Positions 26,761 through 36,813 of a DNA stretch of 64,000 nucleotides are shown here, in pieces; positions within the stretch are counted from its first letter, which is position 1; each line of letters opens with the position of its first letter. The notes beneath the pieces are model-generated. The model was not told the origin of the DNA. It did no database searches and worked only from the letters and a program-made list of their open reading frames with translations. The stretch spans positions 1-64,000 of the forward strand of contig NZ_KB904339.1 of NCBI RefSeq assembly GCF_000380045.1, given 5' to 3'. A program made the translations under genes and the position numbers. The DNA is from Streptococcus marimammalium DSM 18627 (lineage in GTDB: Bacteria; Bacillota; Bacilli; Lactobacillales; Streptococcaceae).

Positions 26761-27425
26761 TTGGAAAATAAAGTAACCATTAAGACTTATTTATGGAGAT
26801 GTAAAAAAGAGAACAGCAAGTGGTTTTTGAGCATCTGACTCTTCATTTTGAAAAAAATAAAAAATATGCTTTGACTGGAACATCTGGAGTTGGAAAATCA
26901 TCACTCCTCAAACTTATCAAAGGAGAACTCTTTCCTGATTCAGGGACTATCAGTTTCAATGGAATTTCTCTTCTAGAGATTGATAGGCAGTCCTTAAACG
27001 ACAATATTAGCTATGTGTCTGCTGATAATCATATTTTCAATGAAAGTCTACGGTTTAATTTGACTTTAGGAAAAGAAATTGAGCAATCAGAGATTTTTCG
27101 AGTGCTAGATATCTTAAGCTTGAAGAATTGGGTCAGTGATTTAGACAAGGGATTAGAAACAAGACTATCACAGATTACCCAAGATATGTCAAGCGGTCAA
27201 AAACAGCGTATTCTATTGACTCGATTATTATTAGAAGACAAACCCATCTGGCTCATTGATGAAGGAACGTCTGCTATTGACAAAGATAATCGTGAATTGA
27301 TTGAAGAAGAGCTCTTAAAACAACCAAACAAAACAATTCTTTTTGTAACACACCATCTATCGGAAACACTGGCAGAACGATTAGATAGCAAGATACATTT
27401 AGATGATTTCGTAGCGAAACATTAG
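26761..27425 (+). pseudogene. ABC transporter (fused TMD-ATPase) with an internal deletion
   Basis: A TTG at 26761 after TTGGAG starts ENKVTIKTYLWRCKKENSKW, the beginning of a membrane-domain ABC protein, but the frame ends at TGA about 26840. From 26820 another frame encodes a complete ATPase domain of about 200 residues: Walker A GTSGVGKSS, degenerate signature MSSGQKQRILLTRL, Walker B PIWLIDEGTSAID and H-loop THH. About 300 residues of membrane domain are missing between the two parts. An ATPase fragment could be translated from the GTG at 26820 but has no RBS. Confidence 0.8.
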
Positions 27426-27498
27426 TGTGTTAGAACTATTTTATCAAAAATCTTATACCAAGATTTGGTTTACAATGTCACTAACCCTTTCATATTTT

Positions 27499-27526
27499 AA
27501 AAACCACGATATTTATCGTGGTTTTT
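27499..27526. terminator. Bidirectional terminator between the ABC pseudogene and galR
   Basis: A 12-bp perfect inverted repeat (AAAAACCACGAT, 4-nt loop, ATCGTGGTTTTT) with T tracts on both strands. Confidence 0.9.
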
Positions 27527-27528
27527 TA

Positions 27529-28530
27529 TTAGAGGCAACTATCTCTGATGGTTAACTTGGTCGCTAGTCTAACCATTGAAGCAATTTTTGGAGGATTTGG
27601 CGATAGGGTTTGTGTCATCAAGTCAACTGCGATTTTCCCCATCTCTTCAGTATAGACCGTGACACTAGATAGGGCTGGAAAAACTTGTTTAGTGATGGGA
27701 GTATCATTAAAGCCTATGAGACTCACTCTTTCAGGCACAGCAATCTTTGCTTCTTGTAAGGCCTTTAAAGCTCCCACAGCCAAAGTATCATTAGCAATGA
27801 AAAAGGCTTGTGGAAGTTCATTTCCCAATTCTTGAATGGCTTTTTGCATCAAATCATAACCAGATTGGGTTGAAAATGGTCCTACATAGACAGATTTTGC
27901 CTTATAGATACCTAATTCACTCATGTAGTTTTTAAAGGTTCGAAAACGTTGGTCAATTAAATGTTCTAAGCCATCACTAGTGGATTCCTCACCTGCTATC
28001 ATACCAATGTCTGAAAGATTTTGATTTAAAAAATAATCTATGGTATTAATGACTGAACTATCAAAATCCGTTGTTACACAAGAATAACCGTCATTAAGTG
28101 TATCACTATCAACAAAAATAAGTGTTGAAGTAATTTTTTCTAATTTTTCAATCTGTTTTTGACTAAATTTACCAATGGCAAGAATCCCTGAAATATCAGT
28201 ATCAATTGAAAAAATAGCATTGTTGAAAAAGCGTAAGATATTATAACCTAATTCTTGAGCTCTTTTTTCAATGCCAATACGAATGGCATAATAATAAAGG
28301 TCATTAAGTTCTTCCTGCTCACTATACCATTGCAAAATAGCAATGGTTTTTTTCTGCCCATTTTTTTTACTATTTTTTTGGTGTTTGGTATAGTTGAGTT
28401 TTTCAGCAGTTGTTAGTATTTTTTCTCTGGTCTTTGGGCTAACTGAAAGAGTGTCGTCTTGACTGAGAACACGTGATACAGTAGCTATTGAGACCTTTGC
28501 TGCTTTAGCGATATCTTTAATCGTTGCCAT
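27529..28530 (-). CDS. galR: Galactose operon repressor GalR (LacI family)
   Basis: A 333-residue LacI-type regulator. The N-terminal helix-turn-helix with hinge (MATIKDIAKAAKVSIATVSR, residues 1-55) is followed by a periplasmic-binding-protein-like effector domain. It is divergent from galKTE, the arrangement of GalR in streptococci, and a palindromic operator lies in the gap. The RBS AAAGGAGAAGGG is strong. Confidence 0.92.
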   Translation of the reverse strand: MATIKDIAKAAKVSIATVSRVLSQDDTLSVSPKTREKILTTAEKLNYTKHQKNSKKNGQKKTIAILQWYSEQEELNDLYYYAIRIGIEKRAQELGYNILRFFNNAIFSIDTDISGILAIGKFSQKQIEKLEKITSTLIFVDSDTLNDGYSCVTTDFDSSVINTIDYFLNQNLSDIGMIAGEESTSDGLEHLIDQRFRTFKNYMSELGIYKAKSVYVGPFSTQSGYDLMQKAIQELGNELPQAFFIANDTLAVGALKALQEAKIAVPERVSLIGFNDTPITKQVFPALSSVTVYTEEMGKIAVDLMTQTLSPNPPKIASMVRLATKLTIRDSCL

Positions 28531-28578
28531 AACCCTTCTCCTTTAGTCGTTTTTATTATATCACAAAAAATTAAAAAA

Positions 28579-28630
28579 TTAGTAAAATTTTACTAAAATA
28601 ATTGACTTTAGATTTTCTAAAGCGTAAAAT
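28579..28630 (+). promoter_or_regulatory. galK promoter and GalR operators
   Basis: TTGACT (28602-28607), 17-nt spacer, TAAAAT (28625-28630). A perfect 18-bp palindrome TTAGTAAAATTTTACTAA (28579-28596) lies just upstream of the -35. A second imperfect one, TTTAGA-TTT-TCTAAA (28607-28621), fills the spacer. Together they can serve GalR control of galKTE and of galR itself. Confidence 0.75.
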
Positions 28631-28669
28631 AATAATGAACTATTATCATAAATTTAAAAGGAGAACTTT

Positions 28670-29842
28670 ATGAACATTCAAGAACTACAACAAGCTTTTT
28701 TAGCTGTTTTTAATACTGAAGCTGATGCCACTTTTTTCTCACCAGGACGTATCAATTTGATTGGTGAGCATACTGATTATAATGGTGGTCATGTTTTTCC
28801 AGCAGCTATCACTATTGGAACATATGGTGCTGCTAGAAAACGTGATGATCAAACCTTACGTTTTTATTCAGCAAACTTTGAAGATTTAGGCATTATCGAA
28901 GTTGACTTAAATAATCTAGTTTTTGACAAGAAAGACAATTGGACAAACTATGCTAAGGGTGTTCTTAAGTTCTTGAAAGAAGCTGGTCATACTATCGATT
29001 CTGGGATGGATATTTATGTTTATGGTAACATTCCAAATGGTGCTGGTTTATCATCATCAGCCTCATTAGAACTGCTAATTGGTATTATTGCAGAAGAATT
29101 ATTTAATCTTAAATTAGAACGCTTAGACCTTGTAAAAATTGGTAAACAAACGGAAAACAACTTTATCGGGGTTAATTCAGGCATTATGGATCAATTTGCA
29201 ATTGGTATGGGTGCCGATAATCGCGCTATTTATCTTGATACTAATACTTTAGAGTATGACTTAGTACCACTTGATTTGGGAGATAACGTTATTGTTATCA
29301 TGAACACCAACAAACGTCGTGAATTGGCTGATTCAAAATATAACGAGCGTCGTAGCGAATGTGAGATGGCTGTTGAAGAATTAAATACTGTCTTAGACAT
29401 CAAAACACTTGGTGAATTAGATGCTAAAGCTTTTGATGAATATGCTTATTTGATTAAAGACGAAAATCGCCTTAAACGTGCTCGTCATGCTGTTCTTGAA
29501 AACCAAAGAACACTTGAAGCGCGTGAAGCCTTAGCAGCAGGTGATTTAGAGAGATTTGGTCGTTTAGTGAACGCTTCTCACGTTTCATTAGAGCATGATT
29601 ATGAAGTCACAGGTATCGAACTTGATACTCTTGCTCACACTGCATGGGAACAAGAAGGCGTACTTGGTGCACGTATGACAGGTGCAGGATTTGGTGGCTG
29701 TGGTATTGCTATTGTTGCTAAAGATAAAGTTGATCAATTTAAAGAAAATGTTGGTAAAATCTACACAGAAAAAATTGGCTATGCACCAGACTTTTACATT
29801 GCTGAGGTAGCAGGTGGTTCACGTGTCCTATCAAGAAAATAA
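28670..29842 (+). CDS. galK: Galactokinase
   Basis: Phosphorylates alpha-D-galactose with ATP, the first committed step of the Leloir pathway. GHMP-kinase family, 390 residues: galactokinase signature [15 protein letters not shown] (about residues 25-39), ATP loop [11 protein letters not shown] (near 122) and C-terminal [10 protein letters not shown] motif. RBS AAAAGGAGAA. First gene of galKTE. Confidence 0.97.
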   Translation: MNIQELQQAFLAVFNTEADATFFSPGRINLIGEHTDYNGGHVFPAAITIGTYGAARKRDDQTLRFYSANFEDLGIIEVDLNNLVFDKKDNWTNYAKGVLKFLKEAGHTIDSGMDIYVYGNIPNGAGLSSSASLELLIGIIAEELFNLKLERLDLVKIGKQTENNFIGVNSGIMDQFAIGMGADNRAIYLDTNTLEYDLVPLDLGDNVIVIMNTNKRRELADSKYNERRSECEMAVEELNTVLDIKTLGELDAKAFDEYAYLIKDENRLKRARHAVLENQRTLEAREALAAGDLERFGRLVNASHVSLEHDYEVTGIELDTLAHTAWEQEGVLGARMTGAGFGGCGIAIVAKDKVDQFKENVGKIYTEKIGYAPDFYIAEVAGGSRVLSRK

Positions 29843-29846
29843 GACT

Positions 29847-31331
29847 ATGAAAACAATAATAGAGGTCTTTGTTGCTAAAGTTATCGAGAATTCTCATTAC
29901 ACACCTTTAGATGCTTTTTATCTAAAAAATCGTATATTGGCTTTAGTAGGAGAAGAAAATACTCAAAAAGAAACTGATCTTACTGAACTTATTGCTTTAA
30001 AAGATGAATTGGTTGCCTTAGCAGTTACAAATGGTAAAGTAGGAGCACTTCAAGAAGAAAAAGATACCTTGGGTGCAGAATTGATGAATCTCATCACACC
30101 AATACCTAGTCAGCTTAATCATGATTTTTGGCAAACGTATGCAACTGATAAAAAGCAAGCTATTTCTGATTTTTATCAACTCAGTCAAAAAAATGATTAC
30201 ATTAAGTTAAAAGCTATTGCTAAAAATATTTATTATCAAGTGGCGACTGATTATGGCCATTTAGAGATTACGATTAACCTATCAAAGCCTGAAAAAGATC
30301 CAAAGGCGATTGCCATGGCAAAACAAATGAAAAGCACTAGCTATCCCATGTGTCAACTTTGTGTTGAAAACGAAGGCTATCAAGGTAGAATCAATCATCC
30401 GGCAAGAGCTAACCATCGCATCATCAGACTTGATTTAGGTGATGAAAAATGGGGATTTCAATATTCACCTTATGCCTACTTTAATGAACATAGTATCGTG
30501 TTAAACACTGAACATGTTCCCATGGTGATTAGTCAAAAAACCTTTGAACAGTTGTTAGATATTATTGATATTTTCCCAACTTATTTTGTTGGTAGTAATG
30601 CTGATTTACCAATTGTTGGTGGGTCAATTTTGACACACAATCATTACCAAGCAGGAAAACACACTTTTCCAATGGAAGTGGCACCACTAGATAATTCCTT
30701 TTCATTTGAAGGTTTTGAGAATATTCAAGCAGGGATTGTGAAATGGCCTATGTCTGTTCTTCGTCTAAAAGGTGATAATAAAAAAGAATTGGTTGCTTTA
30801 GCAGAAAAAATTCGCCTGGCTTGGAAATGTTATTCTGACATGAGCCAAGATATTATTGCAAAGACTGGTAGCCAAGAACACCATACCGTTACTCCTATTG
30901 CTAGAAAAAATAATGGCTTATATGAACTGGATCTTGTTTTAAGAGATAATCATACGTCAGAAGAATTTCCAGATGGCATTTATCATCCGCATCCAGATGT
31001 GCAACATATCAAAAAAGAAAATATTGGACTTATTGAAGTGATGGGGTTAGCTATTTTACCACCTCGTCTAAAAGATGAACTTCTCGATGTTGAACGTTAT
31101 TTATTGGAAAAAGAAAATGAGATAAAAGACTATCACAAAACTTGGGCTAATGACATTAAAACCAAGTATGGTCAGTTTGAGCCAGAGACAGTATCAGACA
31201 TTGTCAAAGAAGAAATGGGTCTGATTTTTGCTCGTGTTCTTGAAGATGCTGGTGTTTATAAACGCACAAAAGCTGGTCAAGAGGCCTTTATGGCTTTTGT
31301 GAGAAGTGTTGGGATTAAAGAAGGAGATTAA
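29847..31331 (+). CDS. galT: UDP-glucose--hexose-1-phosphate uridylyltransferase, Firmicutes type 2
   Basis: Exchanges UMP between UDP-glucose and galactose-1-phosphate. The 494-residue length and sequence ([44 protein letters not shown]) mark the long Gram-positive GalT, distinct from the short HPHGQ enzyme. The ATG at 29847 lies 4 nt after the galK stop and has only a weak RBS, so it is probably translated by coupling to galK. Confidence 0.95.
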   Translation: MKTIIEVFVAKVIENSHYTPLDAFYLKNRILALVGEENTQKETDLTELIALKDELVALAVTNGKVGALQEEKDTLGAELMNLITPIPSQLNHDFWQTYATDKKQAISDFYQLSQKNDYIKLKAIAKNIYYQVATDYGHLEITINLSKPEKDPKAIAMAKQMKSTSYPMCQLCVENEGYQGRINHPARANHRIIRLDLGDEKWGFQYSPYAYFNEHSIVLNTEHVPMVISQKTFEQLLDIIDIFPTYFVGSNADLPIVGGSILTHNHYQAGKHTFPMEVAPLDNSFSFEGFENIQAGIVKWPMSVLRLKGDNKKELVALAEKIRLAWKCYSDMSQDIIAKTGSQEHHTVTPIARKNNGLYELDLVLRDNHTSEEFPDGIYHPHPDVQHIKKENIGLIEVMGLAILPPRLKDELLDVERYLLEKENEIKDYHKTWANDIKTKYGQFEPETVSDIVKEEMGLIFARVLEDAGVYKRTKAGQEAFMAFVRSVGIKEGD

Positions 31332-31332
31332 A

Positions 31333-32334
31333 ATGACTGTTTTAGTACTTGGTGGTGCTGGCTATATCGGCTCACATATGGTTGATCGTTTGATTGAAAA
31401 AGGCGATGAACAAGTGGTTGTGGTCGATAATTTAGTAACAGGCCATCGTGATGCTGTTCACTCTGAGGCTGTGTTTTATGAAGGTGATTTAGCTGATAAA
31501 GACTTTATGCGACAAGTCTTCTCAAAACATCCTGATATTGATGCTGTTATTCACTTTGCTGCCTTTTCACTTGTAGCTGAGTCGATGAGTAATCCTTTAA
31601 AATATTTTAATAATAATACGGCAAAAATGATTGCACTACTAGAAGTGATGCTTGAGTTTGAAATTAAAAATATTGTCTTTTCATCAACAGCAGCTACTTA
31701 TGGTATCCCAGAAAAAATGCCAATTCAAGAAAATGATAATCAAAAACCAATCAACCCTTACGGAGAAAGTAAGTTGATGATGGAAACAATCATGAAATGG
31801 GCTGATAGTGCCTATGGTTTAAAATCAGTAGCTCTTCGTTATTTTAATGTCGCAGGAGCAAAACCTGATGGTTCTATCGGAGAAGATCATGGCCCTGAAA
31901 CCCATCTTTTACCGATTATCTTACAAGTTGCCCAAGGAAAACGTGATAAAATCATGATTTTTGGTGATGACTACAAAACACCAGATGGCACTAATATTAG
32001 AGATTATGTTCATCCTTTTGATTTAGCAGATGCTCATATCTTAGCGGTTAATTACTTACGTGAAGGCAATCCTTCTACTGCCTTTAATTTAGGGTCATCA
32101 ACTGGTTTTTCTAACCTAGAAATCCTTGAAGCAGCTAGAGAAGTGACAAAACATCCCATTCCATCAGAAATTGGTGAGAGGAGATTAGGAGACCCAGATA
32201 CCCTTATTGCTGACTCAAAAAAAGCAAGAGAAATTCTAGGATGGAAGCCTCAGTTTGATAACATTAAAAAAATTATTGAAACAGCTTGGGCTTGGCATTC
32301 TAATCACCTTAATGGCTACGATGATAGGAAATAG
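31333..32334 (+). CDS. galE: UDP-glucose 4-epimerase
   Basis: Interconverts UDP-galactose and UDP-glucose with bound NAD. Extended SDR fold, 333 residues: NAD loop GGAGYIGS at the N-terminus, FSSTAATYG serine region and catalytic YxxxK in PYGESKLMM (near 143-147). AAGGAG RBS overlaps the end of galT, so the gene closes the galKTE operon. Confidence 0.96.
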   Translation: MTVLVLGGAGYIGSHMVDRLIEKGDEQVVVVDNLVTGHRDAVHSEAVFYEGDLADKDFMRQVFSKHPDIDAVIHFAAFSLVAESMSNPLKYFNNNTAKMIALLEVMLEFEIKNIVFSSTAATYGIPEKMPIQENDNQKPINPYGESKLMMETIMKWADSAYGLKSVALRYFNVAGAKPDGSIGEDHGPETHLLPIILQVAQGKRDKIMIFGDDYKTPDGTNIRDYVHPFDLADAHILAVNYLREGNPSTAFNLGSSTGFSNLEILEAAREVTKHPIPSEIGERRLGDPDTLIADSKKAREILGWKPQFDNIKKIIETAWAWHSNHLNGYDDRK

Positions 32335-32363
32335 AAATTTTTCTTGAGGTTTAAAAATAATAT

Positions 32364-32399
32364 GCTTGTCTGTCTTATTTCTGACAGCAGGCTTTTTTT
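32364..32399 (+). terminator. galKTE terminator
   Basis: GCTTGTCTGTC and GACAGCAGGC form an imperfect stem with a TTATTTCT loop, followed by seven T. Confidence 0.8.
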
Positions 32400-32408
32400 A
32401 AACTTAGA

Positions 32409-32425
32409 TATAGTTAAAAACTATA
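32409..32425 (+). promoter_or_regulatory. MET-box (MtaR/CmbR-type operator) of metQNP
   Basis: TATAGTT-AAA-AACTATA is a perfect inverted repeat matching the streptococcal MET-box consensus TATAGTTTNAAACTATA, the site for LysR-type methionine regulators. It lies 90 nt before the metQ ATG. A weak TTGATT (32448-32453) promoter lies downstream. Confidence 0.8.
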
Positions 32426-32514
32426 ACATATTCAATGAATTAACAATTTGATTCTTATAAGAAGATATGAGAGAATGAATTCATTCATTTATTAAAAGAA
32501 AAAGAGGAAATATT

Positions 32515-33369
32515 ATGTCATTAAAAAAATTAGTTTCATTACTTACGATTACATTATTAGCTGGATTTATTTTAACAGCATGTGGTGCTAGAAATGATGA
32601 CGATGATGCTAAAACATTAAAAATCGGTGTGATGTCAATGACAGAATCTGATGAAGCACGTTGGGATAAAATTGCTGAATTGTTAGAATCAGAAGATATC
32701 GATCTTGATTTTGTAGAGTTCACTGAATATTCTCAACCAAACAAGGCTTTAGCAAACAATGAAGTGGATATTAATGCTTTTCAACATTACAATTTTTTAA
32801 ACAATTGGAATGATGAAAATAATGGTGATTTAGTAACCATTGCTGAAACTTATATCAGTCCAATTCATCTATTTTCAGGAACAGATGCTTCTGGTAAAGC
32901 AAAATATCAAAATGTTTCAGAATTACCAGATGGTGCTCAAATTGCTGTTCCAAATGATGCTACTAATGAAAGTCGTTCTTTATACGTCTTACAATCTGCA
33001 GGGCTCATTGAGTTAGATGTGTCAGGTGATGAATTAGCAACCATTGCCAATATCAAATCAAATCCTAAGAACTTGGATATTAAAGAGCTAGAAGCTAGTC
33101 AAACAGCTCGCTCACTCATTTCTGCAGATGGAGCCATTGTTAACAACAGTTATGCTGTGCCAGCAAATATTGATTATGAAACATCACTTTTTAAAGAAGA
33201 AATTAATGATGATTCAAAACAATGGATTAACATTATTGCAGGACAGAAAAATTGGGAAAAATCTAAAAAAGCCGATTTAATTAAAAAAGTAATAGAAGCC
33301 TATCAAACAAATGAAGTTAAGAAGATCATCGAGGAGACCTCAAATGGTATTGACTTACCAGTTTGGTAA
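32515..33369 (+). CDS. metQ: Methionine ABC transporter substrate-binding lipoprotein MetQ
   Basis: NlpA/MetQ family. The signal peptide ends in the lipobox LTAC (Cys23), followed by an acidic Asp-rich linker and the binding domain (KIGVMSMTESDEARW ... FQHYNFLNNW). The 284-residue length is normal. Takes up L- or D-methionine together with metN and metP, which follow after a gap holding a very stable stem-loop. Confidence 0.93.
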   Translation: MSLKKLVSLLTITLLAGFILTACGARNDDDDAKTLKIGVMSMTESDEARWDKIAELLESEDIDLDFVEFTEYSQPNKALANNEVDINAFQHYNFLNNWNDENNGDLVTIAETYISPIHLFSGTDASGKAKYQNVSELPDGAQIAVPNDATNESRSLYVLQSAGLIELDVSGDELATIANIKSNPKNLDIKELEASQTARSLISADGAIVNNSYAVPANIDYETSLFKEEINDDSKQWINIIAGQKNWEKSKKADLIKKVIEAYQTNEVKKIIEETSNGIDLPVW

Positions 33370-33372
33370 AAA

Positions 33373-33413
33373 TAATACAATTAAGCGTGTTATTCACACG
33401 CTTAATTGTATTA
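33373..33413 (+). promoter_or_regulatory. Perfect 17-bp stem-loop between metQ and metN
   Basis: TAATACAATTAAGCGTG, loop TTATTCA, then its exact reverse complement. There is no T tract, so it is more likely an mRNA 3'-end stabiliser or processing site than a full terminator. It would raise the amount of MetQ over MetNP. Confidence 0.7.
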
Positions 33414-33460
33414 TATGCTTTAATGATGGATACTAAAAGAAAATAAAGAAAGGGAAAACT

Positions 33461-34525
33461 ATGGCTCAAACCATTATCTCCTTAGACAACATTGACATTA
33501 CTTTTCGTCAAAAAAATAAAGTAATAGAAGCTGTTAAAAATGTTAGTCTAACAATTGATAAGGGACAAATTTATGGCATTGTCGGTTATTCGGGTGCCGG
33601 GAAGTCAACGCTTGTGCGTGTGATTAATCTTTTACAAGTACCTACAGCAGGTAAAATTACCATTGATGGTGATGTAACATTTGATCAAGACAACATTCAA
33701 ATTAGTCCCAATGAACTACGAGAAAAACGTCGTGATATTGGAATGATTTTTCAGCATTTTAATCTCATGGCTCAAAAAACAGCAAAGGAAAACATCGCAT
33801 TTGCCTTAAAGCACTCGCCACTAAGTAAAAGTGAAAAAGAGCAAAAAGTCCAAGATTTGCTAAACTTAGTGGGACTATCAGACAGGTCTGATAGTTACCC
33901 TGCACAATTATCAGGTGGTCAAAAGCAACGTGTAGCTATTGCTCGTGCTCTAGCTAACGACCCTAAAATCTTGATTTCAGATGAAGCAACATCTGCACTT
34001 GATCCAAAAACAACCAAACAAATTTTAGCCTTACTACAAGATCTCAATAAAAAATTGGATTTAACAATTGTTTTAATCACTCATGAGATGCAAATCGTAA
34101 AGGATATTTGTCACCGTGTAGCTGTCATGCAAAACGGACAATTGATAGAAGAAGGATCTATCTTAGAGATATTTTCACATCCAAAAGAGAGTCTAACCAA
34201 AGACTTTATCAATGTGGCAACTGGTATTGATGAAGCATTGCCAAAAATTGAAAAACAAAAAATTGTACAACAATTACAAAATAATGCTGTCTTGGTAAAA
34301 TTAAATTATGTTGGCTCATCAACTGATGAACCGATACTTAATAGGATATATAAGCAGTTTGATATCAGTGCTAATATTTTATACGGTAATATTGAAATTT
34401 TGGATAACACACCTGTTGGAGAAATGATTGCTATTTTAGAAGGTAACGAAGAAAATCTTGAAAAAGCACTCTTGGCTATCAATGATTCCAATGTCACAGT
34501 AGATATTTTAAAGAAAGGATGTTAA
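33461..34525 (+). CDS. metN: Methionine ABC transporter ATP-binding protein MetN
   Basis: 354 residues: Walker A GYSGAGKST (near 41), signature [15 protein letters not shown], Walker B ILISDEATSALD, H-loop LITHEM, and the C-terminal NIL (ACT-like) domain (about 270-350) through which methionine inhibits transport. Adjoins metP without a gap (stop at 34525, ATG at 34526). Confidence 0.95.
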   Translation: MAQTIISLDNIDITFRQKNKVIEAVKNVSLTIDKGQIYGIVGYSGAGKSTLVRVINLLQVPTAGKITIDGDVTFDQDNIQISPNELREKRRDIGMIFQHFNLMAQKTAKENIAFALKHSPLSKSEKEQKVQDLLNLVGLSDRSDSYPAQLSGGQKQRVAIARALANDPKILISDEATSALDPKTTKQILALLQDLNKKLDLTIVLITHEMQIVKDICHRVAVMQNGQLIEEGSILEIFSHPKESLTKDFINVATGIDEALPKIEKQKIVQQLQNNAVLVKLNYVGSSTDEPILNRIYKQFDISANILYGNIEILDNTPVGEMIAILEGNEENLEKALLAINDSNVTVDILKKGC

Positions 34526-35218
34526 ATGATTGAGTTAATTCAGACTTATCTTCCCAATGTTTATCAACTTGGTTGGGGTGGTGATAATGGTTGGGGAACA
34601 GCTATTTATTACACACTTTATATGACTTTTATTCCTTTTATTATAGGTGGAAGTGTTGGTTTAGCCGTTGGTTTACTGCTAGTGATGACAGCTCCTCAAG
34701 GTGTTTTAGAAAATAAATATATTTATTGGATTCTTGATAAAATAATTTCAATTTTTAGAGCTATTCCTTTTATTATTTTACTAGCAATTATGTTTCCTAT
34801 CGCCTTATTATTAGTTAATTCTGTCATTGGACCGGATGTTGCTAACATCTCACTTTCTGTTGCCGTGTTTGCCTTTTTTGTCAGACAAGTGCAAGTAGTT
34901 TTATCAGAGCTAGATAAAGGTGTGATTGAAGCCGCACAAGCTTCAGGAGCAACAACTTGGGATATTGTGCTTATTTATATCACAGAAGGACTACCAGACA
35001 TTATTCGAGTGTCAACAGTAACCATTATCTCTTTGGTCGGTGAAACTGCCATGGCTGGAGCAATCGGTGCGGGAGGCCTTGGACATGTGGCCATTTCCTA
35101 TGGTTATAATCGCTACAACAACGATGTCACTTGGGTCGCTACCATCTGCATCCTCCTCATCATTTTTGGTGTTCAATTTTTGGGAGATTTTCTTACTAAA
35201 AAAATAAATCATAAATAG
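34526..35218 (+). CDS. metP: Methionine ABC transporter permease MetP (MetI)
   Basis: 230 residues with five membrane helices and the EAA coupling loop (EAAQASGATTWDIVLI, near 135-150) followed by GLP. Partner of metN and metQ. Confidence 0.94.
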   Translation: MIELIQTYLPNVYQLGWGGDNGWGTAIYYTLYMTFIPFIIGGSVGLAVGLLLVMTAPQGVLENKYIYWILDKIISIFRAIPFIILLAIMFPIALLLVNSVIGPDVANISLSVAVFAFFVRQVQVVLSELDKGVIEAAQASGATTWDIVLIYITEGLPDIIRVSTVTIISLVGETAMAGAIGAGGLGHVAISYGYNRYNNDVTWVATICILLIIFGVQFLGDFLTKKINHK

Positions 35219-35254
35219 AATAAATATCACTAGGTAAGTTTATATCAATAGAAA

Positions 35255-35290
35255 AACGTCTTCTTACAACTGTAAGAAGACGTTATTTTA
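35255..35290. terminator. Bidirectional terminator between metP and brnQ
   Basis: A 14-bp inverted repeat (AACGTCTTCTTACA and TGTAAGAAGACGTT) around a 2-nt centre, A-rich on the left and T-rich on the right. Confidence 0.85.
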
Positions 35291-35305
35291 TATTATTTTA
35301 GTGAA

Positions 35306-36697
35306 TTACAATGATTGTGCTTTTCTTTTGACAAAGGAAATGATAAAACTGATAACAAAACCAAGAAAGGCAAAACTAATCCACCCCATAGAGTACTGGC
35401 CTAAGAAAACAACTTTTGTAAAGTAATGTATAATGCTTTTAGGTAATGTAAAGAAACCTGTCATTTTACTTAAAGTATGAATGGCATCAAATAAAGCTGG
35501 AATGAGTGTAAACCCTGTGGTAATCTGATAAACCAAACGATCCCCTTTAAACCATCCTTTTGTGAGTGATAGAAAAATCAAGGTAATGGTGAGAGGGTAA
35601 AGTAAAAAGAGCACAGGCACTGACCAATTGATAATCTCAGCAAGACCACCAAAATAGAAAGTTGTTGCAATGATTGTAAACAAGGTTACCCAAACAAAGT
35701 AAGAAATCTTAGGAACCAATTCATTAAAATATTCCGCACAAGCTGTAATAAGACCGGTTGAAGTGGTTAAACAAGCAAGAAAAATAATGATTGATAGGAT
35801 GATTTGCCCAATTTGTCCTAGGTAGAAGTTGGCTGATTGTGATAAGATATGACCACCATCAATAGCAGAATTATCCATCATGAATTGACCATCTAAAAAG
35901 GTGAATAAACTTTGTGAAGTAGCTCCGATACGAGTGATAAAAATATAGATAAGAGCCAATAAGATAGTTGCAATCACTCCAGAACTCATGGTTGTTTTAG
36001 CCAGTTCTTTATTTGATTGATCACCAAAACTTTTAGCAGCGTTAATAACTAGAATAGAAAAAGCGAGTGATGCTAAGGCATCCATTGTTCCATAACCTTG
36101 AATTATACCAGCAACAAAAGGTAGACTAGAAAAAGCATTTTGAACGTCACCACCAATATCAGTAGGAGTTCCTAAGCTACCGGCTGGTTTGATAAATGAA
36201 AAGATGATCAAGATAGCAATGACAACTAAAAGAGCAGGAGTTAAGTATTTACCAATACGTTCTGCAATTTTATTAGGTTTAATGGCTAGCCAATAAGAAA
36301 TCCCAAAAAAGACAAGAGCATAAAGAGCTTTTGTTAGTAAACTATCACCAAAAATTGGTGCGATACCAACAGAGTATGACGTTGCTCCCGTTCTTGGAAT
36401 GGCAAAAAAAGGACCAATTGATAGGTAAAGAGCTACTGAAAAAAAGATGGCATAAGGCTTAGCAATTGGTCTTGCCAACTCTTCAGGGTTAGTGGCTCCT
36501 GTATAGGAAATGGCAATAACACCCAATAAGGGAAGTGTGACAGCGGTTAAGAGAAAACCAAGCACAGCTGGCCAAATATTCCCACCAGAATAAATCCCTA
36601 AAAAGGCGGGGAAAATTAAGTTACCTGCTCCAAAAAAGAGAGCAAATAGCATAAAACCAATAATGAGAAATTTATTTTTTTGAGTTGTATGATTCAA
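35306..36697 (-). CDS. brnQ: Branched-chain amino acid transporter (LIVCS family)
   Basis: Sodium- or proton-coupled importer of Leu/Ile/Val. 463 residues with about 12 membrane helices and the N-terminal family motif FLIIGFMLFALFFGAGNLIFP. The start is TTG (MNHTTQKNKF) with AAAGGG 8 nt upstream; no ATG exists before the conserved first helix. Upstream lies a 7-bp inverted repeat GTAATAG/CTATTAC (36725-36743) of unknown role. Confidence 0.92.
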   Translation of the reverse strand: MNHTTQKNKFLIIGFMLFALFFGAGNLIFPAFLGIYSGGNIWPAVLGFLLTAVTLPLLGVIAISYTGATNPEELARPIAKPYAIFFSVALYLSIGPFFAIPRTGATSYSVGIAPIFGDSLLTKALYALVFFGISYWLAIKPNKIAERIGKYLTPALLVVIAILIIFSFIKPAGSLGTPTDIGGDVQNAFSSLPFVAGIIQGYGTMDALASLAFSILVINAAKSFGDQSNKELAKTTMSSGVIATILLALIYIFITRIGATSQSLFTFLDGQFMMDNSAIDGGHILSQSANFYLGQIGQIILSIIIFLACLTTSTGLITACAEYFNELVPKISYFVWVTLFTIIATTFYFGGLAEIINWSVPVLFLLYPLTITLIFLSLTKGWFKGDRLVYQITTGFTLIPALFDAIHTLSKMTGFFTLPKSIIHYFTKVVFLGQYSMGWISFAFLGFVISFIISFVKRKAQSL

Positions 36698-36813
36698 TAG
36701 ATGGCCCTTTCTATAATAACAAAGGTAATAGAAAACCTATTACAGAAAAAAAGTATATTATTAGGATTATATTATAATGACTTGGGCCTGTCAATAACAT
36801 ATTAGAATAATTT

